A stretch of 64,000 nucleotides of DNA from Candidatus Phycosocius spiralis (lineage in GTDB: Bacteria; Pseudomonadota; Alphaproteobacteria; Caulobacterales; Aquidulcibacteraceae). Position 1 is the first letter of the stretch; the number at the start of each line of letters is the position of its first letter. Below, in pieces: positions 1 to 9,350 of the stretch. The position numbers were made by a program, and so were the translations under genes. The DNA lies in contig NZ_BPFZ01000003.1 in assembly GCF_030158815.1 (NCBI RefSeq), positions 124,001-188,000 of the forward strand, written 5' to 3'. Below the pieces are notes generated by a model. That model was given only the letters and a program-made list of their open reading frames with translations. It was not told where the DNA came from and searched no databases.

Positions 1-22
1 GGATGGAATGGTGATGCAATGA
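1..22 (+). CDS. 3' end of an upstream gene, possibly crtI (partial)
   Basis: The first bases form an open frame ending in TGA at 20-22, which overlaps the crtB ATG at 19-21 in an ATGA junction. Only about six codons are visible, so the product cannot be read. In purple bacteria crtB usually follows crtI (phytoene desaturase) with this kind of translational coupling, so crtI is the natural guess. That is inference from context only. Confidence 0.3.
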
Positions 23-1101
23 GTGCCCTTGAAAGCCTTATGACCGAGCAGGGCCATCCTCCTGTCTTTGCAAGCCATTTAGACCGCTTGGCCTGCCGGG
101 ATTTAATTAAAACGGGCTCCCACTCTTTTTTCTCTGCCTCCCTCTTATTACCCGAAGAGCTGCGTGAAGCTGCCTATGCGCTTTATGCCTTTTGCCGCTT
201 GTCCGATGATGCTGTGGATGTTGAAAATGGCAATGGCTTGGCGATTTTGCGGCTGAAAGAGCGACTGGACGGGGTTTATGGCGGCGAGCCAGAGCCCTTG
301 CCGTCTGATCGATGCTTGGCAGACGTCGTGCGCCGATATGCCATCCCACGCTATGTCTTTGACCTATTGCTAGAGGGCTTTGAATGGGACGTTTCTGGGC
401 GCACCTATAAAACGCTCGACGACGTTGAAGCCTATGGTGAGCGCGTGGCGGGATCGGTTGGTGCGATGATGGCAGCTTTGATGGGCGTGCGCGATCCTGC
501 GATGGTTGAGCGCGCGTGCGATCTTGGGGTAGCGATGCAGTTGACCAATATCGCCCGCGACATTGGTGAGGACGCGCAAAATGGTAGGCTCTACCTGCCG
601 CTGGATTGGTTTGTGGCGGCAGGTCTAGATGCCGGCGATTGGCTTAAGGACCCGCAATTCTTGCCCCAGATCGGCGACATGACATCGCTTCTTTTAAGCC
701 GAGCTGAGAGCCTCTATCGCCGCGCCGATCAAGCCATCGCCCGTTTGCCTGCCCTTGTTCGCCCAGCCATATTTGCGGCGCGCTTACTATATGCAGAAAT
801 TGGCAGGGTTATTCACGATCAAGGCTATAATTCTATTCATGAGCGCGCCAATACTAGCCCCGCGCGCAAGGCGTGGTTGGTGGGTGCGGCGATGCAGCGT
901 GCGGCGCGACCTATGCCCAAAGCAGCGCTTACCATCCAAGACGGACTAAACCGACCATTGGTGGCCGCGATCTGCTTAGAGCCACCTCCACCCCGTGCGG
1001 CCAACAAACGGCCCGGTGGCGTGAAAGATGACCTCAATTGGGTGTTGGACTTGTTTTCTGATCTTGAAGTGCGGGATCGAACCGGGAGGCGCAGTTCATG
1101 A
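19..1101 (+). CDS. crtB: Phytoene synthase
   Basis: This enzyme condenses two GGPP molecules to phytoene, the first committed carotenoid step. The 360-residue protein has the trans-isoprenyl-diphosphate synthase fold signatures. An N-terminal SFFSASLLLP/CRLSDDAVD block carries the first Asp-rich motif, and NIARDIGEDAQNGRLYLP near residue 178 carries the second Asp-rich motif and the squalene/phytoene synthase signature. Length fits the family. The ATG overlaps the stop of the preceding gene, and the stop at 1099-1101 overlaps the ATG of a small ORF, so it sits inside a coupled operon. It is the only phytoene synthase in the window and is supported by crtE, crtC and crtF next door. Confidence 0.96.
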   Translation: MSALESLMTEQGHPPVFASHLDRLACRDLIKTGSHSFFSASLLLPEELREAAYALYAFCRLSDDAVDVENGNGLAILRLKERLDGVYGGEPEPLPSDRCLADVVRRYAIPRYVFDLLLEGFEWDVSGRTYKTLDDVEAYGERVAGSVGAMMAALMGVRDPAMVERACDLGVAMQLTNIARDIGEDAQNGRLYLPLDWFVAAGLDAGDWLKDPQFLPQIGDMTSLLLSRAESLYRRADQAIARLPALVRPAIFAARLLYAEIGRVIHDQGYNSIHERANTSPARKAWLVGAAMQRAARPMPKAALTIQDGLNRPLVAAICLEPPPPRAANKRPGGVKDDLNWVLDLFSDLEVRDRTGRRSS

Positions 1102-1262
1102 GTCCCAATATGCTATTTTTCTTGGAGTTTGTCGCCTTCAGTGGCTTAGCGCTCGCCTTCGCGATCCAACAAGTAATCTCGCTCTCACCCCAAAAGGGCG
1201 ACAAGAAAGAGGAAGACGAAAAGCCCACCCTACCAAAAACTTCGGGGCATTCTGAAGGGTAG
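1098..1262 (+). CDS. Small single-span membrane protein downstream of crtB, function unknown
   Basis: A 54-codon frame starts with ATG inside the crtB stop (ATGA coupling). The product begins MSPNMLFFLEFVAFSGLALA, giving one hydrophobic helix at about residues 5-29, followed by a charged Lys/Glu/Asp tail (KGDKKEEDEK). The last 33 bp overlap the 3' end of crtC on the opposite strand. Translational coupling, the clear helix and the charged tail argue that it is real despite its size. Short membrane ORFs next to crtB or crtC occur in other phototrophic Proteobacteria, but I know no assigned function. A role at the carotenoid-synthesis membrane site is inference. Confidence 0.65.
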   Translation: MSPNMLFFLEFVAFSGLALAFAIQQVISLSPQKGDKKEEDEKPTLPKTSGHSEG

Positions 1263-2192
1263 CATGGCGCGAATGATGGGCTGGCGTAGCCGCTCTAAAT
1301 TCAGAGTTTCATGCATCATCGTAACGCGTTCTCCATCGATGCTGGTTGATAACGCAGAGCGGGCATAAAAGGGCGTATCTTCCAACGATTTTAGGACACT
1401 TATCGGCGCATCGCGATCGCACCAAGCCTTGCGACGAATGCCCCAGAAGCTCGAGGATAAACCTTTATGCGTCATGTGTGCCAAGGAAGTTACCTCGCCA
1501 CTCTTCGAGACGCTCAGATGCGCAGACCCTTCGCGCTGATCGGGGTAGATAACGTCGTAGAATATACGCAAGTCATTGCCGAGATGCGCGCGCCCCCAAT
1601 GCCAATGGGTAAATGCCCGCTCTAAGGGCTCAGTTCCATGATTGGTGTCAAAATAGCCATCACCAGACCAAGAGAGAGCTGGGTGACTAAGGTCCAACTC
1701 AACCCGGGCACGCGGTGCCAACGGTCGCCATTGATGACGCCCTGCTGGATCAAGATCAAAGGCCGCTTCGGTCATCACTTCGGGAAAAAGGCGGATTGTA
1801 CCTTTCACGCGCAACGGGATCGGGGCGCAAATCTCATCGATTGTGATGGTCAGAACCCCATCTTCCCAAACCAAACGGCTTGGCCCAATACTGAGTTCAG
1901 TGGCCGTGCGCGACAAGGTTCGCGCACCCCGCTCGGTCATCGCCCATCTGCCACGTGCGCCATCAAATCGGTAAAGCGCCACATTGACTGCACAATGGTC
2001 CAATGGATTGGCCCAGCCTGACCACGCATAATAAGGAGAAAAGACGCTACCGATAAAAGCAATCAGTGTTAGCCCATGAATGCCGTCATCGCTGATGGCA
2101 TCAATATACCACCACCCATAGCCGCCATCGCCGCCGATAGGGGTATCAAATTGTGGGCACTGTCGGGTTTGATTGAGGGAAAATTGAACCAT
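1230..2192 (-). CDS. crtC: Hydroxyneurosporene synthase / carotenoid 1,2-hydratase
   Basis: CrtC adds water across the terminal 1,2 double bond of neurosporene or lycopene to give the tertiary hydroxyl that CrtF then methylates. The product carries the family's GGYGWWYIDAISDDG and GSVFSPYYAW blocks near the N terminus and CAVNVALY shortly after. I use the ATG at 2192 (MVQFSLNQ, 320 residues). The open frame extends to a TTG at 2228, but that would run into the crtC/crtE operator region. The gene is divergent from crtE and shares its PpsR-type site. Its 3' end overlaps the small ORF after crtB. With crtF it implies carotenoids of the spheroidene or spirilloxanthin series. Confidence 0.93.
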   Translation of the reverse strand: MVQFSLNQTRQCPQFDTPIGGDGGYGWWYIDAISDDGIHGLTLIAFIGSVFSPYYAWSGWANPLDHCAVNVALYRFDGARGRWAMTERGARTLSRTATELSIGPSRLVWEDGVLTITIDEICAPIPLRVKGTIRLFPEVMTEAAFDLDPAGRHQWRPLAPRARVELDLSHPALSWSGDGYFDTNHGTEPLERAFTHWHWGRAHLGNDLRIFYDVIYPDQREGSAHLSVSKSGEVTSLAHMTHKGLSSSFWGIRRKAWCDRDAPISVLKSLEDTPFYARSALSTSIDGERVTMMHETLNLERLRQPIIRAMLPFRMPRSFW

Positions 2193-2248
2193 GCAGGGCG
2201 TGTTCCAGTGCGGATCGGTAAAAGTCAATTGACCTAGACGCTAAGTTA

Positions 2249-2266
2249 TGTCCAAATTCAGTGACA
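2249..2266. promoter_or_regulatory. PpsR/CrtJ-type operator between crtC and crtE
   Basis: An exact TGT-N12-ACA palindrome lies in the divergent crtC-crtE intergenic region. This is the established recognition motif of the aerobic repressor PpsR/CrtJ of photosynthesis genes. A very degenerate second copy (AGT-N12-ACG) sits exactly 8 bp upstream, at 2223-2240, which is the spacing used by tandem CrtJ sites. The motif is seen directly; binding is inferred. Confidence 0.7.
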
Positions 2267-2287
2267 CATCAAGCTTGGAGGGCGGAC

Positions 2288-3157
2288 ATGTCGCATACAG
2301 CACGGATTGAGCGGACCTTGGAAGCAGCGGTCGCTTTAGCTCACGCCAAAGATGCAGCGCCAGGCCTTGCCGCCGCGATACGCTATGCTGTCTTTCCTGG
2401 TGGCGCACGCGTGCGCCCACAATTGTGCTTGGCGGTGTCGTCAGCGTGTGGCGGTGCCTGCGCGGATTTAGCTGATGCCGCAGCTGCCAGTATTGAATTA
2501 TTGCATTGCGCCTCCTTGGTGCATGATGATTTGCCGTGCTTTGATGACGCCGATCTGCGCCGCGGAAAGCCAACGGTCCATACGAAATTCGGTGTGCCTT
2601 TGGCACTTTTAGCCGGTGACGCTTTAATTGTGATGGCTTTTGAACTGTTGGGGCGTGCGGGGGCTGATCATCCTGCTGCCTTGCCATCCCTGCTGACAAC
2701 GATCGCGCGCGGCGTGGGTGCACCTTACGGTATTGTTGCAGGTCAAGCTTGGGAATGTGAGGCTTCCGCACCCATGGCCGCTTATCATCAAGCCAAAACT
2801 GGTGCGCTTTTTGTGGCCGCCACCACGGCTGGCGCCTTGGCCGCAGGGGCCGACCCTGCCCCTTGGCGCGGCCTTGGGGAAGGACTGGGTGCAGCCTATC
2901 AAGTTGCGGACGATCTTCTCGACGCCCTTGGGGATAGTGAGGAATCCGGCAAAACAGCAGGGCGCGATCAAGCGATGCAACGACCCAGCGCGGTTACATC
3001 CTTTGGCGTGCAAGGGGCTGTCGCTTTATTGGAATCGCATTTGGATCAAGCCGCAGCCTCTATTCCTGAGTGTGAAGGTGCTAAGGCTCTGCGCGAAACG
3101 GTGCGGGTGCAAGCCACGCGTCTGGTGCCTAAGCAACTCTCCCGCACGGCCGCATAG
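2288..3157 (+). CDS. crtE: Geranylgeranyl diphosphate synthase
   Basis: This prenyltransferase makes GGPP, the precursor of carotenoids and of the phytyl tail of bacteriochlorophyll. The 289-residue product has the first Asp-rich motif LVHDDLPCFDDADLRRG near residue 77 and the second, YQVADDLLDALGD, near residue 206. KTAGRDQ in the C-terminal third is also typical. I chose ATG 2288, preceded by GGAGGGC. The frame opens at GTG 2261, but that codon lies inside the PpsR-type operator. crtF follows after 6 bp, so the two are co-transcribed. Confidence 0.95.
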   Translation: MSHTARIERTLEAAVALAHAKDAAPGLAAAIRYAVFPGGARVRPQLCLAVSSACGGACADLADAAAASIELLHCASLVHDDLPCFDDADLRRGKPTVHTKFGVPLALLAGDALIVMAFELLGRAGADHPAALPSLLTTIARGVGAPYGIVAGQAWECEASAPMAAYHQAKTGALFVAATTAGALAAGADPAPWRGLGEGLGAAYQVADDLLDALGDSEESGKTAGRDQAMQRPSAVTSFGVQGAVALLESHLDQAAASIPECEGAKALRETVRVQATRLVPKQLSRTAA

Positions 3158-3163
3158 GCCATT

Positions 3164-4282
3164 ATGCTACCCCAACATTGGCTGGATGCGTGGACAGCTT
3201 GGCGTAATCGTTTGGTCTCCAATCCAAGGTTCCAGCATTGGGCAGCGGGATTTCCCTTAACCCGCCCTATTGCGCATCAAAGTGCCGAACGCTTGTTCAA
3301 TCTGGTTGCAGGATTTGTTTATTCACAAGTGTTGCTGGCTTGCGTGCGCTTGAACTTGCCTACCCTTTTGGCCCCAGGACCGATGACACTAGAGGCTTTG
3401 TCTAAAGCCATGGACTTGCCATTTGCATCGACTGTGCGCCTCATGTCAGCCGCCCAATCACTCAATCTTGTCGAATTGGCAGGGCCTGGACGCTATGCCC
3501 TAGGCATGCATGGGGCGGCCTTATTGGGCAATGGCGGCTTAAGCGAGATGATCCAACATCATACGCTTTTTTATGCCGATCTAGCAGATCCCGTTGCACT
3601 ATTACGACAAGGTGGTGGGCAAGGCCAATTAGCTGCCTTTTGGCCTTATGCCGCTTATGACAAACCTGATTCGGCCGATGGCGATGCCATTTCTCATTAC
3701 TCAGCTTTGATGGCCGCAACCCAACCCATGATTGCCGCCGATATCGTGTGTGCATATCCACTAGATGGTCATAGGCTTTTAATGGATGTGGGTGGCGGGG
3801 AAGGTGCGTTTGCCTGCTTTGCCGCCAATGAAGCCACAAAGTTAAAGGTCCGCGTTTTTGATCTACCAGCCGTGGCGGAGCGTGCGCGGCAAAAATTTTC
3901 CGCTGAAGGCTTGTCGCACCGCGCAGACGCCGTGGGTGGCAGCTTTTTAGACGGTGATTTGCCCACGGGGGCCGACGTCATTACGCTTGTGCGCATCCTC
4001 CATGATCATGACGACCAAACCGTCATGACGCTTTTGCGCGCGGCTTATCGTGCTCTCCCCCCCGGTGGGGTGCTGCTGATTGGGGAGCCGATGTCCGGCG
4101 CACCCGCCAAAGACCCAATGGCAGAGGCTTATTTTGGCTTTTATCTGTTAGCCATGGGGCGGGGCCGTGCCCGACGTCCAAGCGAAATCAAGGCTATGGC
4201 AAAAGAAGCAGGTTTTGCCCGTGTGGTGAATCGCCCCACGCGAACACCCATGCTGGTTCGGGTGTTGACAGCTTATCGATGA
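3164..4282 (+). CDS. crtF: Hydroxyneurosporene / demethylspheroidene O-methyltransferase
   Basis: The 372-residue protein has an N-terminal winged-helix dimerisation part (about residues 40-130, LFNLVAGFVYSQVLL) and a C-terminal SAM-dependent methyltransferase domain. The glycine motif is LMDVGGGEGAFACF near residue 207, followed by VRFDL-like and LVRILHDHDD segments typical of this family. It methylates the 1-hydroxyl introduced by CrtC. It lies 6 bp after crtE and just before the bchC promoter, the crtEF-bchC order found in other purple bacteria. Confidence 0.94.
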   Translation: MLPQHWLDAWTAWRNRLVSNPRFQHWAAGFPLTRPIAHQSAERLFNLVAGFVYSQVLLACVRLNLPTLLAPGPMTLEALSKAMDLPFASTVRLMSAAQSLNLVELAGPGRYALGMHGAALLGNGGLSEMIQHHTLFYADLADPVALLRQGGGQGQLAAFWPYAAYDKPDSADGDAISHYSALMAATQPMIAADIVCAYPLDGHRLLMDVGGGEGAFACFAANEATKLKVRVFDLPAVAERARQKFSAEGLSHRADAVGGSFLDGDLPTGADVITLVRILHDHDDQTVMTLLRAAYRALPPGGVLLIGEPMSGAPAKDPMAEAYFGFYLLAMGRGRARRPSEIKAMAKEAGFARVVNRPTRTPMLVRVLTAYR

Positions 4283-4312
4283 ACGCGCGTTTTTGACCGC
4301 CTGGCAAAATCA

Positions 4313-4380
4313 TGTCGATGAAGCATGACGATTTAGCGTCAAATAGAATTGACATATTCAAACGTCTAATTAGAGTGACA
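4313..4380 (+). promoter_or_regulatory. bchC promoter region with three PpsR-like half-degenerate palindromes
   Basis: Three spaced palindromes precede bchC: TGT-N12-ACG at 4313-4330, CGT-N12-ACA at 4337-4354 and CGT-N12-ACA at 4363-4380. Each departs from TGT-N12-ACA by one base. The last two are separated by exactly 8 bp, the spacing of the two cooperatively bound CrtJ sites known at bchC of Rhodobacter. A TTGACA hexamer, possibly a -35 element, ends the middle site at 4349-4354, so a bound repressor would cover it. I see no clear -10. Confidence 0.6.
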
Positions 4381-4426
4381 CTTTGGAAAGATGGGCCAGC
4401 GCTTGGGTCCGTCGGGGAAGTGTAAG

Positions 4427-5365
4427 ATGCAAACGCGTGCCGTTGTTCTTGAAGCACCTGAAAAACTCTCCCTGCAAACGTTGGGATTGATAGGTGCTGG
4501 GCCAGACGATGTAGTGGTTGATGTCCATTGGAGCGGCATAAGCACGGGAACTGAGCGGCTATTGTGGTCGGGCCGGATGCCACCCTTCCCCGGCATGGGT
4601 TATCCTTTGGTCCCAGGTTATGAGTCTGTGGGCCAGATCGTGGCTGCCGGTGAGCATGTTGCGCACCGACTTGGTGAGACTGTCTTTATTCCTGGCTCTA
4701 CGGGTTTTATCGGCGCGCGTGGCTTGTTCGGTGGTACCGCGCAACGCTTGGTCGCACCCAGTGCGCGCACTATCAAAATTCAAGAATCCATGGCCAGTCA
4801 TGGCGTTTTGATCGCCTTGGCCGCAACCGCCCGTCATGCCATTGTCGATGGTGCTAACCCACCAGAATTGATTATCGGGCATGGGGTTTTGGGTCGATTA
4901 TTGGCGCGCATCGTCCTTGCAGAAGGATATCCCGCCCCCGTCGTCTGGGAAACCAATCCAGACCGCCTAGGTGGCGCGATGGGTTATGTTGTTTGTGATC
5001 CGTCTGAGGATGATCGTCGTGATTACAGCGTTATCCTCGACGCCAGCGGGGCTGGCAGCTTGATGGATAGCTGGATTGGCCGATTGGCACGCGGTGGCGA
5101 GATCGTTCTGGCGGGCTTTTACGACCAGCCAATCAGCTTTGCCTTCCCACCCGCTTTCATGCGCGAAGCACGTATTCGTATCGCCGCAGAATGGAGTCCG
5201 GCCGATCTGGCCGCAACGTTAGAGCTTGTCGGCGATGGCCGTCTGTCACTGGACGGACTAATCACCCACCAAGCCGAAGCAGGAGCCGCCGCCGGCGCTT
5301 ATCGAACAGCATTTAGCGATGCTGACTGTCTTAAAATGATCTTGGACTGGAGAGGTTGCGCATGA
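4427..5365 (+). CDS. bchC: 3-hydroxyethyl bacteriochlorophyllide a dehydrogenase
   Basis: BchC oxidises the 3-hydroxyethyl group to 3-acetyl, a late step of bacteriochlorophyll a synthesis. The 312-residue protein is a medium-chain dehydrogenase-like enzyme. It has SGISTGTERLLWSGRMPPFPG and LVPGYESVGQIV near residues 38-70, typical of BchC, and a C-terminal nucleotide-binding half with IIGHGVLGRLLARI. I start it at ATG 4427, preceded by GGGGAAG. The frame extends to 4391 without support. Its stop overlaps the bchX start (ATGA), giving a coupled bchCXYZ unit. Confidence 0.95.
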   Translation: MQTRAVVLEAPEKLSLQTLGLIGAGPDDVVVDVHWSGISTGTERLLWSGRMPPFPGMGYPLVPGYESVGQIVAAGEHVAHRLGETVFIPGSTGFIGARGLFGGTAQRLVAPSARTIKIQESMASHGVLIALAATARHAIVDGANPPELIIGHGVLGRLLARIVLAEGYPAPVVWETNPDRLGGAMGYVVCDPSEDDRRDYSVILDASGAGSLMDSWIGRLARGGEIVLAGFYDQPISFAFPPAFMREARIRIAAEWSPADLAATLELVGDGRLSLDGLITHQAEAGAAAGAYRTAFSDADCLKMILDWRGCA

Positions 5366-6351
5366 CTGTGACATTATTGGATAGACGTGCTCTGTTAGAT
5401 GAAGCGGCTCAAGAACCCGATCCGGTTCACACCGGCGAAGTGACCAAAGAAACCCAAGTCATTGCGATTTATGGCAAGGGTGGCAGCGGCAAGAGCTTTG
5501 CTTTGTCCAATCTTAGTTACATGATGGCACAACAAGGCAAGCGTGTTTTGTTGATTGGCTGTGACCCTAAGTCCGACACCACATCCCTTCTGTTTGGTGG
5601 TAAGTCCTGCCCAACCATCATCGAGACCTCGGCAAATAAGAAGCTTGCAGGCGAAGAAGTGCGCATCGAAGATGTGTGCTTTGTGCGCGATGGCGTTTTC
5701 GCAATGGAGCTGGGTGGGCCCGAAGTTGGTCGCGGCTGCGGCGGTCGCGGCATTATTCATGGCTTTGAGCTTTTAGAAAAATTGGGCTTCCATGATTGGG
5801 GCTTTGACTATGTACTTTTGGACTTTTTAGGCGACGTGGTGTGCGGCGGATTTGGCCTGCCGATCGCGCGCGACATGTGCCAGAAAGTCATTGTGGTTGG
5901 CTCCAACGACCTTCAATCCCTTTATGTCGCCAATAATGTATGTTCAGCGGTGGAATATTTCCGCAAGCTTGGCGGCAATGTCGGGGTTGCCGGCATGTTG
6001 ATCAACAAGGACGACGGCACGGGTGAAGCGCATGCCTTTGCCAAGGCAGTGGGGATTCCTGTTTTATCAGCCATTCCTGCGGATGAAGATATCCGTCGTA
6101 AATCAGCCAATTATCAGATTATTGGTACGCCAGGTGACACATGGGGCCCCTTGTTTGAAGAGCTGGCGGAAAATGTTGCCACCGCACCCCCCGTCCGCCC
6201 GACGCCATTAACTCAAGACGGCCTTTTGGGCCTCTTCAGCCCCGATCAAACTGGGGGCGATGTGGTGCTGCGCCCTGCAACTCAAGCCGATATGCGCGGC
6301 GGCGTCTTTGCCGAAAAGCCAAGCTTGGAGGTGGTATATGATGCGGTGTAA
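5362..6351 (+). CDS. bchX: Chlorophyllide a reductase, iron protein subunit X
   Basis: BchX is the ATP-dependent reductase component of chlorophyllide a oxidoreductase, a nitrogenase-iron-protein homologue that passes electrons to BchYZ for C7=C8 reduction. The 329-residue product has the P-loop YGKGGSGKSFALSNLS near residue 35 and CDPKSDTT. The two cysteine segments that ligate the shared [4Fe-4S] cluster (GRGCGGRG and GDVVCGGFG) are present. I prefer ATG 5362, overlapping the bchC stop, to the in-frame TTG at 5356. Confidence 0.97.
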   Translation: MTVTLLDRRALLDEAAQEPDPVHTGEVTKETQVIAIYGKGGSGKSFALSNLSYMMAQQGKRVLLIGCDPKSDTTSLLFGGKSCPTIIETSANKKLAGEEVRIEDVCFVRDGVFAMELGGPEVGRGCGGRGIIHGFELLEKLGFHDWGFDYVLLDFLGDVVCGGFGLPIARDMCQKVIVVGSNDLQSLYVANNVCSAVEYFRKLGGNVGVAGMLINKDDGTGEAHAFAKAVGIPVLSAIPADEDIRRKSANYQIIGTPGDTWGPLFEELAENVATAPPVRPTPLTQDGLLGLFSPDQTGGDVVLRPATQADMRGGVFAEKPSLEVVYDAV

Positions 6352-6357
6352 TCTGTC

Positions 6358-7905
6358 ATGACAGATTTTCAAACCGACTTTCAAGCCCCGCCTGCGGCCT
6401 CGACAGAGCAGGTTGCATCCCCCTCCCCAGGGGATGGGCAAGGCTGTCACGCCGGTGCTGAAACCATGGCTGCTGCGGCAAAGGCAGCGGGCAAGTCAGA
6501 TATACTCGATCTTTATGCCGCCGATTATCCCAAGGGCCCCCATGATCAGCCCCAAAGCATGTGTCCTGCCTTTGGCTCGCTTCGGGTCGGACTGCGGATG
6601 CGGCGCACGGCGACGGTGCTATCGGGCTCAGCCTGTTGCGTCTATGGGCTAACCTTTACATCGCATTTTTATGGTGCCCGCCGCAGCGTCGGCTATGTGC
6701 CATTTAATTCAGAAACCTTGGTCACCGGTAAGCTCTTTGAAGACATTCGCGATGCGGTCTTTGAGCTCGCCGATCCGGCCTTATATGACACGATTGTTGT
6801 AACCAATCTGTGTGTCCCCACCGCTTCGGGCGTTCCCTTACAACTCCTCCCCAAAGAGATTAACGGCGTTCGGATCATTGGCATTGACGTGCCAGGCTTT
6901 GGCATTCCCACCCATGCAGAAGCCAAAGATGTGCTGGCAGGGGCGATGTTGCGCTATGCCCGCAATGAAGCCGAAGCAGGCCCGGTTCAAGCACCCCAGA
7001 ACCTCAATACCGATAAGCCCACCATCACTTTGTTGGGCGAAATGTTTCCGGCCGATCCTGTTGGAATTGGGATGATGCTAGAGCCTCTGGGACTTGCAGC
7101 AGGCCCTGTTGTTCCAACGCGCGAATGGCGCGAACTTTATGCGGCACTAGATTGCGCAGCGGTTGCCGCCATCCATCCGTTTTATACCGCTAGCGTCCGC
7201 GAATTTCAGACCGCAGGGCGCAAAATTGTAGGCTCCGCCCCCGTGGGCCGTGATGGCACAGCAGCGTGGTTGGACGCAATTGGGGAAGCTTGCGGTATTG
7301 CCCAAGCCAAGGTGGATTTTGCCAAGAACCACTTTTTACCCGTCATCAGTGCTGCCCTTACAGCCAAGCCGATCAAAGGTCGCCTCACGGTCTCAGGGTA
7401 TGAAGGCTCCGAGCTACTAGTAGCACGCCTTTTAATCGAAAGCGGCGCGGAAGTGCCCTATGTTGGCACCGCTTGCCCACGCACGCAATGGTCAGAGCCT
7501 GATCGCGAATGGCTCGAAAGCCACGGCGTTAAGGTTGAGTACCGCGCCTCTTTAGAGCAAGATATTGCCGCCGTGGATGCCATTCGCCCCGACCTCGCGA
7601 TTGGGACCACCCCAGTGGTTCAGCACGCCAAGCAACTCTCGATCCCCGCCCTTTATTTCACCAATCTGATCTCCGCGCGCCCACTGATGGGTCCAGCGGG
7701 TGCTGGCTCTTTGGCACAGGTAATCAATGGCGCGTTGGCCAACAAGGATCGCTTTGAAAAGATGAGCCATTTCTTTGAAGGTGTCGGGCACGGCGATAGT
7801 GCTGGCATCTGGGAAGAAACCCCGATTGAGCGGCCTCAGTTCAAAGAAAGATACGCCAAAATAATGGCTGCAACCCGCGCTGCAGAGGAGGCGGTTGGCA
7901 CATGA
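6358..7905 (+). CDS. bchY: Chlorophyllide a reductase, subunit Y
   Basis: BchY forms the catalytic NifD/NifK-like heterotetramer with BchZ. The 515-residue protein has the conserved segment [18 protein letters not shown] followed by [12 protein letters not shown] around residues 62-105, which supplies cluster-ligating cysteines, and [16 protein letters not shown] in the middle. The first 40 residues are low-complexity and probably poorly ordered. It lies 6 bp after bchX, and its stop overlaps the bchZ start by 4 bp. Confidence 0.96.
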   Translation: MTDFQTDFQAPPAASTEQVASPSPGDGQGCHAGAETMAAAAKAAGKSDILDLYAADYPKGPHDQPQSMCPAFGSLRVGLRMRRTATVLSGSACCVYGLTFTSHFYGARRSVGYVPFNSETLVTGKLFEDIRDAVFELADPALYDTIVVTNLCVPTASGVPLQLLPKEINGVRIIGIDVPGFGIPTHAEAKDVLAGAMLRYARNEAEAGPVQAPQNLNTDKPTITLLGEMFPADPVGIGMMLEPLGLAAGPVVPTREWRELYAALDCAAVAAIHPFYTASVREFQTAGRKIVGSAPVGRDGTAAWLDAIGEACGIAQAKVDFAKNHFLPVISAALTAKPIKGRLTVSGYEGSELLVARLLIESGAEVPYVGTACPRTQWSEPDREWLESHGVKVEYRASLEQDIAAVDAIRPDLAIGTTPVVQHAKQLSIPALYFTNLISARPLMGPAGAGSLAQVINGALANKDRFEKMSHFFEGVGHGDSAGIWEETPIERPQFKERYAKIMAATRAAEEAVGT

Positions 7906-9341
7906 CCTTCGTTCTCGATCATGATCGTGCAGGCGGTTATTGGGGTGCGGTTTATGCCTTCACCGCCATCAAGGGCCTTCAAGTCATTATTGACGGGCCG
8001 GTAGGGTGTGAGAACCTGCCGGTGACTTCGGTCCTGCATTATACCGACGCTTTACCACCCCATGAATTGCCCATCGTTGTAACCGGGCTTGGCGAAGAAG
8101 AATTGGGTCAAACTGGTACTGAAGGCGCGATGAAGCGCGCTTGGAAGGCTTTAGATCCCCATCTGCCTGCCGTGGTCGTCACGGGCTCTATCGCCGAGAT
8201 GATCGGCGGGGGCGTGACCCCTGAAGGCACCAATATTCAACGCTTCTTGCCCCGCACCATTGATGAAGATCAGTGGCAAAGTGCGGACCGGGCACTCACC
8301 TGGCTTTGGACCAATTTTGGCAGCAAAAAAGTGTCGGCCCTGAAACCGCGTAAAGAAGGCCAAAAGCCAAAGGTCAACATCATTGGTCCAACCTATGGCA
8401 TGTTTAACTTACCCTCTGATTTGGCCGAAATCCGCCGTCTGATCGAAGGTATTGGTTGCGAAGTCGGGCTTGTTTTCCCACTGGGCAGCCATTTGGCCGA
8501 CGTCAAGAAGCTGCCAGAAGCCGAAGTGAATGTGTGCCTCTATCGTGAGTTTGGCAGAAATCTCTGCGAAACCCTTGAGCGGCCCTATCTACAAGCACCC
8601 ATCGGCTTGGAATCAACCACCTTGTTCTTGCGCAAATTGGGTGAGATGACGGGGGTTGATCCTGAACCCTTCATCACGCGCGAAAAGCACACCACGATCA
8701 AGCCGATTTGGGACTTGTGGCGCTCGGTTACGCAAGATTTTTTTGGTACGGCCAGTTTTGCAATCGTCGCCAATGAGACCTATGCGCGCGGGGTCCGCAA
8801 TTTCTTAGAAACCGATATGGGCCTGCCCTGCACCTTCTCTTTTGGGCGCCGGGCCGGGGTGAAGCCCAATAATCAGGACGTGTTGGCCGCCCTTAAGGCC
8901 AATCCGCCCTTGATCATGTTCGGTAGCGTCAATGAGCGCATGTATATGACTGAGCTTGGCTCGCGTGCTTGTTATATTCCCGCAAGCTTTCCGGGTGCCA
9001 TTATCCGCCGTCATACCGGCACCCCGTTCATGGGCTATTCGGGCGCGACTTATCTCATTCAAGAGGTGTGCAACGCCTTATTTGATGCCTTGTTCCACAT
9101 TCTGCCCTTAGCGGGTCAGATGGACAAAGTCGAAGCAACCCCAGCGCGCCGACATGTTGAATTGGCTTGGGATGATGACGCCAAAGCCGCGTTTGAAGCG
9201 ATTGTTGAGGCTCAGCCCATTCTGGTTCGTATCTCCGCAGCCAAGCGCTTGCGCGACAGCGCTGAGCGGGCAGCGCGGCTTGCTGGCGAAACCAAAATCA
9301 TGCGTGCGCGTGTCACGCTCGCACACCTTGAGATGGCATAG
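7902..9341 (+). CDS. bchZ: Chlorophyllide a reductase, subunit Z
   Basis: This is the second catalytic subunit of chlorophyllide a oxidoreductase. The 479-residue protein opens with the family start [18 protein letters not shown] and [20 protein letters not shown], which includes the conserved cysteine. It also has [20 protein letters not shown] and, near the C terminus, the [22 protein letters not shown] block. The start codon overlaps the bchY stop. The pufB operon follows on the same strand, the usual superoperonal bchCXYZ-puf arrangement. Confidence 0.96.
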   Translation: MTFVLDHDRAGGYWGAVYAFTAIKGLQVIIDGPVGCENLPVTSVLHYTDALPPHELPIVVTGLGEEELGQTGTEGAMKRAWKALDPHLPAVVVTGSIAEMIGGGVTPEGTNIQRFLPRTIDEDQWQSADRALTWLWTNFGSKKVSALKPRKEGQKPKVNIIGPTYGMFNLPSDLAEIRRLIEGIGCEVGLVFPLGSHLADVKKLPEAEVNVCLYREFGRNLCETLERPYLQAPIGLESTTLFLRKLGEMTGVDPEPFITREKHTTIKPIWDLWRSVTQDFFGTASFAIVANETYARGVRNFLETDMGLPCTFSFGRRAGVKPNNQDVLAALKANPPLIMFGSVNERMYMTELGSRACYIPASFPGAIIRRHTGTPFMGYSGATYLIQEVCNALFDALFHILPLAGQMDKVEATPARRHVELAWDDDAKAAFEAIVEAQPILVRISAAKRLRDSAERAARLAGETKIMRARVTLAHLEMA

Positions 9342-9350
9342 GAGGTTTTG

